Below, one piece after another: positions 1-11,430 of a stretch of 64,000 nucleotides of DNA. A program made the position numbers and the translations under genes. Position 1 is the first letter of the stretch. Each line of letters opens with the position of its first letter. The stretch covers positions 1 to 64,000 of the forward strand of contig QRFJ01001909.1 of the NCBI GenBank assembly GCA_006176705.1, read 5' to 3'. Source of the stretch: Cocos nucifera (lineage: Eukaryota > Streptophyta > Magnoliopsida > Arecales > Arecaceae). The notes below the pieces were generated by a model, which saw nothing but the letters and a program-made list of their open reading frames with translations, ran no database searches and was not told the DNA's origin.

Positions 1-47
1 GTTTTTTGTTTTGTTGAGAGAGATCCAGAACATTTTCATCATCCATA
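1..47. other. Left-edge sequence, unidentified
   Basis: The Copia-A RT homology of the neighbouring element stops near base 48. These 47 T-rich bases match nothing else in the window. They may be the flank of a truncated element or an unrelated insertion. Confidence 0.4.
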
Positions 48-1929
48 TTTCAGTAATCGAAAAAGGCCTGCAAATCAAGCGGGATATGCGGATGGATATT
101 TAGCATAGCCACTGGGGAAAAGGTATCCTGATAGTCAATGCCTTCGCATTGACTATAACCTTTGCCATAGTCTAGCCTTGAATGTCTCCACATTCCCATC
201 TGCACCAATCTTTCTCTTGAAGATCCATTTACACCCAATAGGTACTATACCTTCTGGTGGATCTACCAAGGTCCAGACTTGGTTTGAGTGCATTGAGTCA
301 ATTTCTGACTCCATTGCCTCTAGCCATTTTTTGGAGTCAATATCTGATATCGCCTCGTTGTAGGTTTTGGGATTATCACCATGAGCACCATTACCTATGA
401 GGAACATTTCTCTACTTCCTCTGAAATAATACCTAAGTATCTTTCAGGGGGATGGAAAACTCTTTTCGATCTACGTGGTGGAGGTAGTGTTCTTATTGGC
501 TCCACCTGATTTGGTTCCAATTGATCCTTAGCTCATTGTACTTATGAGACTTTCTCATCAAGCTTAATCTGCTTTTCAATGCCGCTATCTTGAATAAACT
601 ATTTTTCAGGAAAGATGCATTGTCGACACAAATCACATTGTGTCTTCTAGAATGTGAAATAGTATCCTAATGACTCTTTAGGATATCCTATGAATCGAGC
701 TCTGAAGGACCTAAACTCTAACTTGTCCACTTGTTGTCTTTTGATATGAGCTGGACAACCCTAAATTCTGAGATGACTCAGACTTGGTTTCTTACCATGC
801 CATATCTCATACGTTGTGGTAGGAACGATTTTAAGAGGGAACCTATTCAATAGATAAATTAAGTTAACAATGAATATCTCCAAAAGAAAAATTATAGGGA
901 AGGTTTTGTGAAGCTCATCATGAATCGGTACCATATCCACTAGAGTCTGATTCTCTGTTCTGAAATCCCGTTGAGTTGAGGTATTCCTGGTGAGTCATTG
1001 AGAGAACTATGCCATTTTCCTTGAGAATAGTCTAGGAATTCTCGGCTAAGGTATTCACCTCCTCGATCTAATCGAAGAACCTTAATGGGTTTTCCAGTTT
1101 ATTTTTCTACTTCATGTCTGAATTCTTTGAACTTTTCAAAAGCTTCAGACTTGTGTCACATAAGATACACATACCCATACCTAGACAGATCATCGGTAAA
1201 GATAATGAAGTAGACAAAATTGCCTCTAGCCGGCACATCAAATGGGCTGCACACATCAGTATGTACTAGGGCAAGGAGATCTATGGCCCTTTCCCCATGT
1301 CCTACAAAAGGGAGTTTAGTCATTTTGCCTTGAAGATAAGATTCATAAGTTGGATATGACTCGGAAGTCAATGGACTCAATAGCCCATTTTTCTCCAATT
1401 TGTTGATCCTATCTTCAGCTATATGACCTAATTTTAGGTGCCATAAATATCTATCGTTTGGACTATCCCTAGGTCGTTTGGCATTCACATTTTGCTCGAT
1501 AGTTAGAATAGATACATCAATATATAGCTGATAAGGACCGTTAATAAGAAAACCATTTGCAATTTTATTTCTTTGAAAAAGAATGTTACAATTGTCCTTA
1601 AAGAAGGTAATCACATAGCCTTCTAGTACTAAGCATGAAACAGAAATCAAATTTCTGCTAGCTGCGGGTACATAATAACGGTCTTTCAAATCTAAGTCTA
1701 AACTAGATGACAATCAAAGAGGGTATGTTCCCACCGCCGCTGCAGCAACTCTTGCTCCATTACCGATGTGTAGGATCATGTCTCCATCCCTCAGCCTCCT
1801 ACTATCCTCAAGATCCTGCATGGAAGTGCACAGATGAGCACTAGAACCAGAGTCAAGCATCTAGTTGGATGCAGAAGAAACTATAAGGTTAGACTCAATA
1901 TCGAGCATACCTCCAGAAGGACCTTCCTT
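48..1929 (-). pseudogene. E1 degenerate pol (protease, integrase, RT start)
   Basis: Remnant of a copia pol. The protease motif LDSG-SSAHLCTSM lies near 1810-1860 with the catalytic Asp present, but the Trp codon just before it has become a stop. The GAG-pre-integrase and integrase core are best seen in the open stretch 1156-1713. There the His pair (WHLKLGH) is kept, but both cysteines of the HHCC zinc finger are Tyr (YESY). A one-base loss at the conserved S-Q-W-T segment near 990 shifts the frame. The segment 48-407 carries the start of RT (CKWIFKRKIGADG). The conserved integrase Gln codon near 975 is still CAA here, unlike in E4, E5 and E6. Not functional. Confidence 0.85.
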
Positions 1930-2742
1930 CTTGTTCTTTAGGGTGGCCAGGTAAGTATGGTAGTTTCGCTTTCAACGGTCGTCGCTGTTGTAATGGAAAT
2001 ACTTTTCTTTAACATCGGCCTTCTTCTTTAGCTTTGCCTTCTTCTTCTTTCCTCCTTCCATCTTTTGCTTTTTTGCAAACTTCTTTTTCTTTCTAAAAGA
2101 CTTTCTTTTGGAAGAAGTCCGTTACATAGCAAGGATTGAGCCTTTAGAATCTTTCGTAGAATGCTCAGCGGTGACCAGCATGTTCATTAATTCGGCCAAG
2201 GAATTTTGAAGTTTATGCATGTGGTAATTCATGATGAATTGCCAATATGCATCAGTCAAGGATTGCAGAATAATATCATTCTGCAGATCCAAGTCTAACT
2301 TCACATCGAGCTTCTCAAGCTCTTCTAAGTTCTTGATCATGATCGGACAGTGATCTTGGACTAACTATCCATCACGCAGCTTAGCCTTAAAAAGTCATTT
2401 CGTGACTTGATATTTGGCTGCGTGAGTCTATTCACCAATCTCCTGCAGGTGAGCCAACATTTGGCGAGCAGTCCCGATATCTTCATGTTGGCACTGGAGC
2501 TCATCAGACATCGAGCCCAACATGTAATATCTGACCTTACTATCTTCGTCTATCCATTTTTCCAGAGATGCTCTCTGTTCAGTGGATGGACGAGCTAGTA
2601 AGATAGGAGGGTCCTGGTCCAATACATGGGTTAACTTCTCAAAACCCAAAATGATTTTGTAGTTCCTCAGCCAATCTTTATAATTAGGTTCGGGCAGTCT
2701 ATGTGTGTCCAGGATATGTGCCAATAGATTGGACGCAGACAT
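1930..2742 (-). pseudogene. E1 degenerate gag
   Basis: Copia gag reading from ATG at 2742 (MSASN...), recognised by the UBN2-like gag core around LDTHRL and the YKDWLRNYKIILGFEKL segment. Visible stops include CAG to TAG near 2428 and a TGA at 2395-2397. That TGA occupies the same codon in E3, E4 and E6. The zinc knuckle near 1955-1995 is ruined: both N-terminal cysteines are Tyr and the Trp after the His is a stop. A Lys-rich stretch precedes it (2000-2110), as in the other copies. Confidence 0.85.
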
Positions 2743-4599
2743 TTTTCTATAGAGAGTCAAAGATTCTAGTTAGATACTGTAATTATGACTTGACCAATTT
2801 ATTTAAAAATTTTATTTTTAAATAAATTAGCTTCCACTATTTTCTCAGATCCCTACACTCCCTCTATAGAGATGTAAAAATCTCCATGATTAATGATTTC
2901 TAGTGGGTGGTGCGGTCTCACCAACTGACTCATCACCTCACCTAACAGTTATTGGTGATGGATTAGCCAATGAGTGAAGAACTCTTGTTCAATGATTCTC
3001 TAATCATGGTGCACCCAAACTTGGTCTCTAATTCATGAATCTCACCGTATCCAGAATATTGATCCACTCCTTAGTTAAGTCAAACCCACTATTTGCACAG
3101 ATTGGATTCCTAATTGAGTCTCTCACCGTATCCAAGATATTGAGCCCAACTCATCCTCCAGCCCATAGCATCCAATGCCTAATAGACTTGCTTGCATCTT
3201 CTCGGTGCAACTAAGCTACTGTATCCAACCGAGAATAATCAACCCCGAGAAAGGCCCGCACATCTACAATGGTGGAAGACCTCAGACTTTATCTTTTCTT
3301 AGGGAGAATTGATTCAGATCTCATTAAACTAGACTTATCATAGTCATAACAATTATGACTAACCTAGTGGCATGGGGTTAGCTCGGATTATTGACCACCT
3401 CAAATCAGAACTGAGTCAACAGATATGGCCAGGTAAGTGAGACCGATGGAAGGGATATGCCATTAACTCGTACAAGAATGAATTCAGGTCGAGTAGCTCC
3501 CAATTAAAAATCAGTCGGTCGTATGTGCCAAACATACCTTAGACACCAAATTGTTGAGTCAGAACCAATTGGGTTAGCCTACAATCTAGACTCTAACCTC
3601 TGAGCCTAATTAGGTTTTGCTTGATCGTGACTCGATCTTGACCCAGATTTAATCCTATTAGGCTGGTCAATTTAAGCATTGTTGATCCCATCTAACCAAC
3701 TCTTGATTCGGTTTGATCTACTGCTTAGACCTAATTGAGCTACCCAAGCCCGAATCCAGTATTATGAATATGTCTTAGATCTAAAATTCTTAATTTTAGA
3801 TCTAATTAATATTTCATAATCTTAATTTTTAATTAATTAGGGTTCATAAACAAAATATGCACAATAAATCCTAGGATTTCAGGATCTAGGGTTTTGCAGA
3901 AAGTAAGTTTTGGATTTCTGTTTAAGGATGAATGTGCAGCACCCCTACATGTCATAAGAACACCCCATCAGATGGGAGGAGAGGGCCTTTAAACCCTTTT
4001 CTTCATTCTTATGACCGAACGACCAAAAGGAATGCCTTAATCAGGAACATGCAATACTATAAAATAGTTTTAGATCTATATCATATATCTCATATACAAA
4101 TTAGATCTAATAATGACATATTTTGCATACATCTCATGTATCGAATCATGCATGTTTTTAGATATAAATTATCTCTTAATAATCTAAAAAATTAGATTTA
4201 AATTGATCTTATCAAAATAAACTCTAATCTAGACAACTATGTAGAACTATTCTACAACTAGTCTAGACATGCATCAAGCTTATCTCATACGATGTTAAAA
4301 TTAAATAATTTTTATTTATTATTTTTTAGATGTTATTATAATAATTATAATATTAAAAAATAGTAAATAAATAGATCTAAAATATGATTTAATTAAATTA
4401 AATTAAACATATGCAAGACTATTCTATAGAACTATTCTATTTTAGAACTAGTCATGCATATTTTCTAGTCTTAGATCCAAATAATTTAATTTTAATTTTC
4501 TTTGATTTCAGATCTTATCATATCTCATATGACATCTAAAATTACTTATTTTTTAATTAAAATAAATTTAAAATTAGATTTAAATACTTTAGAACATTG
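2743..4599 (-). other. E1 5' untranslated leader
   Basis: A leader of about 1.86 kb between the primer-binding site and the gag ATG, with no credible ORF. It aligns along its length with the leaders of E3, E5 and E6. It carries two conserved short hairpins at 4240-4256 (stem TGTAGAA/TTCTACA, 3-nt loop) and 4426-4440 (stem ATAGAA/TTCTAT). The 3932-4195 open frame lies inside it and has no known similarity. Confidence 0.75.
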
Positions 4600-4611
4600 G
4601 CTCTGATACCA
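4600..4611 (-). other. E1 primer-binding site (iMet tRNA)
   Basis: On the minus strand this reads TGGTATCAGAGC, the standard plant retrotransposon site complementary to the initiator-Met tRNA 3' end. It sits 2 bases inside the LTR end, which fixes orientation and LTR border. Confidence 0.92.
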
Positions 4612-4613
4612 GT

Positions 4614-6883
4614 TGAAGGAAAATTCTGATTTCCCGGATCAAGTTCGTTCAGATCTGTTTGGATCACGAGATATATTTTAAAATTTTTTTTTAATCTAGA
4701 TTAGATCTAGGATATTTCAGATCTAGTTCTTATTATTTTAATAATAAAAATAAAATCTAGATAAATTAAATCAAATTTAATTTACCTTAAAGTAGGGTAA
4801 TCCTATTACCCATTGATGATCCTGTAAGCAGCGGAAGGTTCTAGATCTAGCACACAAGTGCCTGGCCTCTACCGGTATCCACTTGGGCTGGACCTAGAGA
4901 TTCTCTTCTTCTCTACCACATCTCCAAATAGATATGAATCTAATTTGGAGGATCTTCAAAACACCTTTCGAAGATCAGCAGTTGTCCTTTGCAGCAGCAC
5001 AGCCTTCTAGCTTTCTATCACCTTTCTCTCGTCTGGATTGCACCAACTAAGATTCCAAACCACATTGGGCATGGAGAGGAGAGGGAGAAGATGGGCTTGG
5101 CATGGAGGAGGAGGAGAGAACCAGCCTTAGGCCATGGGAATTTTCAATTAGATTACTCCTTGAGTTGGGCGTAGGGTCTTATTTATAGACTATGCGTGAT
5201 CCAACTTCTCTTCTTCCCAACCAATCACAACCCTTTGTGAAATTAGATCTAAATCTGATTGGTAGGAATAGAGTCCCTTGGATTCCTCCTTAGATGGAAC
5301 TTAAGATCAGTCAAAGTTGATTCTTAGGAGGAGTCTAATCGGAATCCAAAAAGGAGATGGAGTCCCTGTCCAATAGGGACTCCTGGGTGCCTCCAGCTTG
5401 GGCACACACCAAGGGTAGTGTGCGCCCTCCTTCTTGCCAGCTTCTGGTAGGGGGACAAGCCCCCACCAGCTCTCCAATAGGTGCATAATATGTGGACAGA
5501 AGTCAAAGTATCAATGGTCAATATTTGACTAGTCAAAGGTCAACTTTTGACCAAAGTCAAAGGACGAGAAATGGCAGGTGACCAGAAATGGCAGGTATTA
5601 TCTTACAAAATAAGACAACCTTTTTCTGACCTAGACAAGCTTTAGTCAGACCATGTGAAGGCCTCTGATCGAGCACAAACTCCTTTGGCTCAGTCAGGAC
5701 AACTATTTGTGATAGTAAAAGAAGAACGTTAGGTTCAATCGAGTGCTAGAATGATTTTCTTGAACCTAATTGAATCTCATTCAGATTAATTGAACTGGAT
5801 CAGTTCAATTGATGATCACCAGATTCAAACCCTTATTTGTGTGACCCAGTTAGGCTTAGTTCTGTATGGTAATGGGATATGTCATGATCTCTATCATAGA
5901 CATCATCAAAACTCCTTTCGATGGATCAGAACTCTTCTGATTCGAACAGCTAGAATGATCAATCATCTAAATCATTTTAATTGCTCCCAAAATCCACCAG
6001 TGACACCTAGCAATTTATGGTGGCAACCCATCAGAGCTGAATGCGAACCTCTTGGTGCAGCTACCTGTGTGATTAAGTTCTTCTATCTTGAGCCCCGATC
6101 AGATTAGGGTTTAGGTGAACTCGTCAAACCCTAGTTTCTATCATATGATCTAATCATTCGATTCAAGTCTGATGTGAAAACCTAAATAGAAACTCTTTCT
6201 ATTATTTCACTCTATCATGGCCATGGGCTTCTGGACTTGATTCTCATGATCATCATAAGGCTGCTCCTCTACCACTGAGGTAGATAGATTTCTTCTTGAT
6301 GCAATCCAGTTCCTACAATGAACATGCAATAGCCAACATACACCTCAGGGTTCCGTATGGCTAGGAGATCGAGTTATGGTGCAGTCAAACTATAACACCC
6401 TCAAGGTGAACTATCGACGTACCTCAGGTCAAAGAACCGACACACCACTGCAGCATCGAGTCAGTTATTGACGAGAAGGTAGACTTCCTAATGACTACTC
6501 AAGATGGTCATGCTCAGTACCCTCATTCTCTAACAAGTATCTGTACTCTTGCTCCGATGTCTCCACACCATAGACTGAAGACTCATCTACTAAAGAGAAG
6601 TGATTGTACACCAACCTTCTAGATCAATCACCATCCTCATGATGATCCTATGGTCGGGAGTATTTTATGAGCTAATAATGATTATTCATGTCTTAAATTT
6701 TTAACTCTTGAAAATATGAATTATCATTACCATTAACTCAAAGAATATATCACAGACACTAAATATACATATGTGATAGAAAATAATCCATTATATTGGT
6801 TATAGTCAAAATTATAATTTTGTCCTTAGAAGTGTATTACAAGTGTCAGCCAATTCTGGCTTCTAGGGTACATATATCTAACA
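4614..6883 (-). repeat. E1 5' LTR (Copia-A type I), 2270 bp
   Basis: On the minus strand it runs from TGTTAGATATATG to TTCCTTCA, followed by AC and the primer-binding site. It is type I by the segment around 5400-5480. It contains a TATA-like box, an imperfect copy of the GC-rich stem-loop at 5400-5427 (loop CCCT in the sense direction), and on the plus strand an open frame at 5790-6107 shared with other type I LTRs. Confidence 0.93.
5178..5187 (-). promoter_or_regulatory. E1 LTR TATA box
   Basis: TATAAATAAG on the minus strand, at the position conserved in the other Copia-A LTRs. It probably marks the U3/R border. Confidence 0.65.
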
Positions 6884-7365
6884 TATTTTGTATACATCTC
6901 ATATATTGAATCATGCATATTTTTAGATCTAAATTATCTCATAATAATCTAAAAAATTAGATTTAAATTGATCTCATCAAAATAAACTCTAATCTAGACA
7001 ACTATGTAGAATTATTCTACAACTAGTCTAGACATGCATCAATAATATCTCATACGATGTTTAAAATTAAATAATTTTTATTTTATATTTTTTAGATATT
7101 ATTATAATAATTATAATATCAAAAAATAGTAAATAAATAGATCTAAAATATGATTTAATTAAATTAAATTGTAAACATGCAAGACTATTCTATAGAACTA
7201 TTCTATTTTAGAACTAGTCATGCATATTTTCTTATCTTAGATCCAATTCATTTAATTTTAATTTTTTCTGATTTTAGATCTGATCACATCTTATATGACC
7301 TCTAAAATCATATATTTTTTAATTATAATAAATTTAAAATCAGATCTAAACACTTTAGAACCTTG
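6884..7365 (-). repeat. E2 leader fragment (Copia-A)
   Basis: About 480 bases matching the part of the E1 leader next to its primer-binding site (compare 4121-4598). It ends abruptly at the start of the E1 LTR, the pattern expected if E1 inserted into the E2 leader. It carries the same two hairpins, at 7005-7021 and 7192-7206. The rest of E2 is not in the window. Confidence 0.85.
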
Positions 7366-7377
7366 GTTCTGATACCA
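7366..7377 (-). other. E2 primer-binding site
   Basis: The minus strand reads TGGTATCAGAAC, one change (G to A) from the iMet site, 2 bases from the LTR end. Confidence 0.85.
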
Positions 7378-7379
7378 GT

Positions 7380-9649
7380 TGAACGAAAATCCTGATTTTT
7401 CGGACCAGGTTCGTTCAGATCTGATCGGATCAAGAGATATATTTCAAAAAAAATTTTCTTTGATCCAAACTAGATCTAATATATCTTAGATCTAATTCTT
7501 ATTATTTTAATAATAAAATAAAATCTAGATCAATTAAATCAAATTTAATTTACCTTGATGTAGGGCAATCCTATTACCCATTGATGATCCTATAAGGAGC
7601 GGAAGGTTCTGGATCTAGCCACACAAGTGTCTAGCCTCTATCGGTATCCACTCAGGCTTGATCTAAAGATCCTCTTCTTCTCTATCACATCTCTAAAAAT
7701 TAGATCTGAATCTGATTTGGAGGATCTTCAAAATAACTTTCGAATATCAGCAGTTGTCCTTTGCAGCAGCGCAGCCTTCTAGCTTCCTGTCGCCTTTCTC
7801 TCATCTGGATAGGACCAACTAAGATCCCAAACTACTTTGGGCATAGAAAGGAGAGGGAGAAAATGGGCTTGGCATGGAGGAGGAAGAGAGAGGCAGCCTT
7901 GGGGCGTGGGGAATTCATCCTCTCTTTGAGTTGGGCGTAGGGTCTTATTTATAGACTATGCATGATCCAACTCCTCTTCTTCCCAACCAATCACAACCTT
8001 TTGTGAAATTAGATCAAAATCTGATTGATGAAAATAGAGTCCCTTAGATTCCTCCTTAGATGGTGCCTAAGACCAATCAAACTTGGTTCTTAGGAGGAGT
8101 CTATTTGGAATCCAAAAAGGAGATGGAGTCCCTGTCCAATTGGGACTCCTGGGCGTCTCCAACTTTGGCACACGCCAAGGGTGGCGTGCACCCTCCTCCT
8201 TGCTAGGTTCTGGTAGGGGGACAAGCCCCCACCAGCTCTACAATAGGTGCATGACACGTGGACAGAAGTCAAAGTATCAATGGTCAATATTTGACCAATC
8301 AAAGGTCAACTTTTGACCAAAGTCAAAGGACGAGAAATGGCAGATGATAAAAAATGGCAGGTATTGTCTTACAAAATAAGACAACCATTTTCTAACTGGA
8401 TAGGCTTCAATCAGACCAAGTGAAGGCCTCTGATCAAGCACAAACTCCTTTGGCTCAGTCAGGACAACTATTTATGATAGTAAAAGAAGAACGTTAGGTT
8501 CAATCGAGTGCTAGCACGATTTTCTTGAACCTAATTGAATCTCATTCAGATCAATTGAACTGGATCAGTTCAATTGATGATCACCAGATTCAAACCCTTG
8601 TTTGTGTGACCCAATTAGGTTCAGTTCTGTATGGTAATGGGATATGTCATGATCTCTATCATCGACATCATCGAAACTCCTTTCGATGGATCAGAACTTT
8701 TTTGATTCGAACAGCTAGAATGATCGATCATCTAAATCATTCTAATTGCTCCCAAAATCCACCAGTGACACCTAGCAGTATATGGTGGCAACCCATCAGA
8801 GCTGAATGTGAACCTCTTGGTGCAGCTACCTGTGTGATTAAGTTCTTCTATCTTGAGCCCCGATCAGATTAGGGTTAAGGTGAACTCGTCAAATCCTAGT
8901 TTCTGTCATATGATGTAATCATTCGATTCAAGTTCGATGTGAAAATCTAAATAGAAACTCTTTCTATTATTTCACTCTACCATGGCCATGGACTTCTGGA
9001 CTTGATTCTCATGATCATCATAGGGCTGCTCCTCTACCACCGAGGTAGATAGATTCCATCTTGATGCAATCCAGTTCCTATAATGAACATGCTATAGCCA
9101 ACATACACCTCAGGATTCTGAATGGCTAGGAGATCGAGTTATGGTGTAGTCAAACTATAACACCCTCAAGGTGAACTATCGATGCACCTTAGGTCAAAGA
9201 ACCAGACACACCACTATAGCATCGAGTCAGTCATTGACGAGAAGGTAAACTTCCTAATGACTACTCAAGGTGGTCACGCTCAGTGCCCTCATTCTCTAAC
9301 GAGTACCTATACTCTCGCTCCGATGTCTCCACACCATTGACTCAAGACTCATCTACTAAAGAGAAGCAATTGTACACCAACCTTCTGGATCAATCACCAT
9401 CCTCGTGATGATCCTATGGTCAGAAGTATTTTATGAGTTAAGAATGATTATTCATGTCTTTAATTTTCAAATCTTAAAAATATGAATTATCATTACCATT
9501 AACTCAAAGGATATATCACAGACACTAAATACACTCATGTGATAAAAAATAATCCATTTTATTAATTATAGTCAAAATTATAATTTTGCCCCTAAAAGTG
9601 TATTACAAGTGTCAGCCAATTCTGGCTTCTAGGACACATATATCTAATA
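7380..9649 (-). repeat. E2 5' LTR (Copia-A type I), 2270 bp
   Basis: Full-length minus-strand LTR, colinear with the E1 LTR. Its outer end is TATTAGATATAT instead of TGTTAG, so the terminal TG has decayed, and it abuts gypsy coding sequence at 9650. TATA-like sequence at 7944-7953. GC stem-loop at 8166-8193 with sense loop CCCT. The plus-strand open frame 8525-8872 (115 codons) is one of the intact copies of the antisense LTR ORF. Confidence 0.92.
7944..7953 (-). promoter_or_regulatory. E2 LTR TATA box
   Basis: TATAAATAAG on the minus strand, same relative position as in E1. Confidence 0.65.
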
Positions 9650-11430
9650 GAGGCTAGCAGATCAACAGAGCCTGAGAAGAGGCAAAGGACTGAGGATCCC
9701 ATCATTTTCACCAATAAGGATGCCCGAGGAGTCCAGTTCCTGCACAATGATGTGGTTGTAATCTTTTTAAACATTGTTGATTATGATGTCCACCGTATTT
9801 TGGTAGATAATGAATGTTTTGCTGACGTTCTGTATTATGATGCTTTCTTTAAAATGTCCATACCCGATAATCACCTGGGACCTATGAGCTCATCGTTGGT
9901 CGGCTACATTGGCGACACTATGCCAGTGGAGGGAATGATAACTCTAATCGTGACCACAGGGCAATATCCAGAGCAGGCTAAGATGTGGGTCAACTTTTTG
10001 ATGGTGAAAGCTTCCTCCACTTATAATGCAATTCTCGGCCGGCTTAGTCTGAATGTACTATAAGCTGTGGTGTCAATCTATTACCTGAAGATAAAATTTC
10101 CAACAAACAATGGAATAGGTAAAATCAGAAGCGATCAAGCATTAGCCCGACACTACTACTCCATCACCTTACAAAATAGCACTCGACTTGACCCCTGCCC
10201 AGTTGACGGGCTTGATGTCCACAATGACCTTACCGAAGAATGGGGCGAGCCCATAGAAGATCTTGTGATCATCCCCCTGAATGATGGGAATGTAGAGCAT
10301 ACGGTGCAAATTGGCTCCAATCTAGAAGATGAAGTTCGGGAGCAGCTCATCGCCTTTTTATGGAGGAATGCCAACGTCTTCTCCAGGATTTCGATGGATA
10401 TGCCTGGGATTGACGTCGATGTTATGGAACATCGATTGGTCATTGATCCCAAGCATCGACCAGTGAAAGAAAGAGTTTGGAGCCATGCACCAAAAAGGTA
10501 GAAAGCAATAGCAGAAGAAGTCAATAAGCTTCTCAACATTAGATTTATTTGAGAAGTCAGCTATCCGACTTGGGTCTCTAATGTGGTCCTCGTCAAAAAG
10601 GTCAGTAGCAAGTGGAGGATGTGCATCGACTTTAAGAAGCTGAATAAGGCCTGCCCAAAAGACAGCTATCCTTTGCCTAGAATCGACCAACTGATGGACA
10701 CGACTTCAGGCTACGAGCTTCTCACCTTCATGGATGCCTTCTCTGACTACAACCAAATTTGGATGGCACCGGAGGATGAGGAGAAGACTGCTTTTATTAC
10801 TAACCATGGTCTTTACTGTTATAGGATCATGTCCTTCGGACTTAAGAATGCAGGCATGACTTATCAGCGCTTGGTCAATACAATCTTTAAGGAGCAGATC
10901 GGCCATAATATGGAGGTTTACGTCGATGACATGTTGGTCAAAAGCAGAATGTCTATCAATCATATTATCAACCTTAAAGAGGATTTTAATGCGCTCAGAA
11001 AATATAAGATGAAGCTGAACCCAACCAAGTGCGCTTTTGGGGTAGCCTTAGAAAAATTTTTGGGATTCATGATCTCGAGATGAGGGATTGAGGCCAACCT
11101 AGAGTAGATTCGAGCTATCTAGGGGATGATCGCTCCGATGTCCATCAAAGAAGTTCAATGCCTGATCGAGAAGGTGGCATCTTTGAATTATTTTGTCTTA
11201 AGGTCGGTCGAATGCTGCATGCCCTTCTTCCAAATCCTTAGGAAATCGAAAGATTTTCATTGGACTCAGGAATGCCAAAAGGTGTTCGACAGGCTCAAGA
11301 ACTACCTAGCTCGCCTCTCCTACTAGCCAAACTCAAATCTAGAGAAGAGCTATTTCTCCACCTCACGGTCTCTCCTGTGGCGCCAGCAGTAGTCCTAATC
11401 AAAGAAGAGGTGAAAGTGCAGCAATCAGTC
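9650..11430 (+). pseudogene. Ty3/gypsy pol fragment (protease, RT, RNase H start)
   Basis: A single reading frame runs from 9650 to about 11315, broken only by in-frame stops (10061, 10499, about 10550, 11081, about 11105 and 11120), mostly explicable as CGA or CAG to stop. A gag-protease linker (about 9662-9750) precedes a protease-like domain with VDN at 9803-9811 and the ILGRLSLNVL end. RT follows: KWRMCIDFKKLNKACPKDSY near 10610, active site YVDDM at 10919-10933, then the tether ECCMPFF. After a frameshift near 11315, the RNase H start continues to a QQSV codon run at 11430, where a copia LTR cuts it off. The YVDDMLVKS and ILVDN-type motifs resemble Tat/Ogre-like gypsy elements (inference). 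No gypsy LTR is present here. Confidence 0.88.

Larger units (their letters stand above)
48..6883 (-). mobile_element. Copia-A element E1, 3'-truncated
   Basis: Ty1/copia element on the minus strand. Read from high to low coordinates it has a 2270-bp type I 5' LTR, a primer-binding site, a leader of about 1.9 kb, gag, protease, integrase and the first part of RT. The homology ends near base 48, before the RT active site, so the rest of RT, RNase H and the 3' LTR are missing or lie outside the window. Its 5' LTR start abuts the leader of copy E2, which suggests E1 inserted into E2. The element is non-functional because of multiple stops and frameshifts. Confidence 0.9.

Noticed and set aside
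4600..4611. tRNA gene at the TGGTATCAGAGC sites
   Set aside because: Only the 12-base complement of the tRNA 3' end is present, with no cloverleaf around it. These are primer-binding sites.
8083..8316. Open frames over the GC-rich LTR hairpin (8083-8316, 20022-20255, 5324-5536, 53411-53662)
   Set aside because: They are low-complexity shadows on both strands of the same LTR segment, caused by the GC-rich palindrome and AT-poor stretch, not conserved as one frame.
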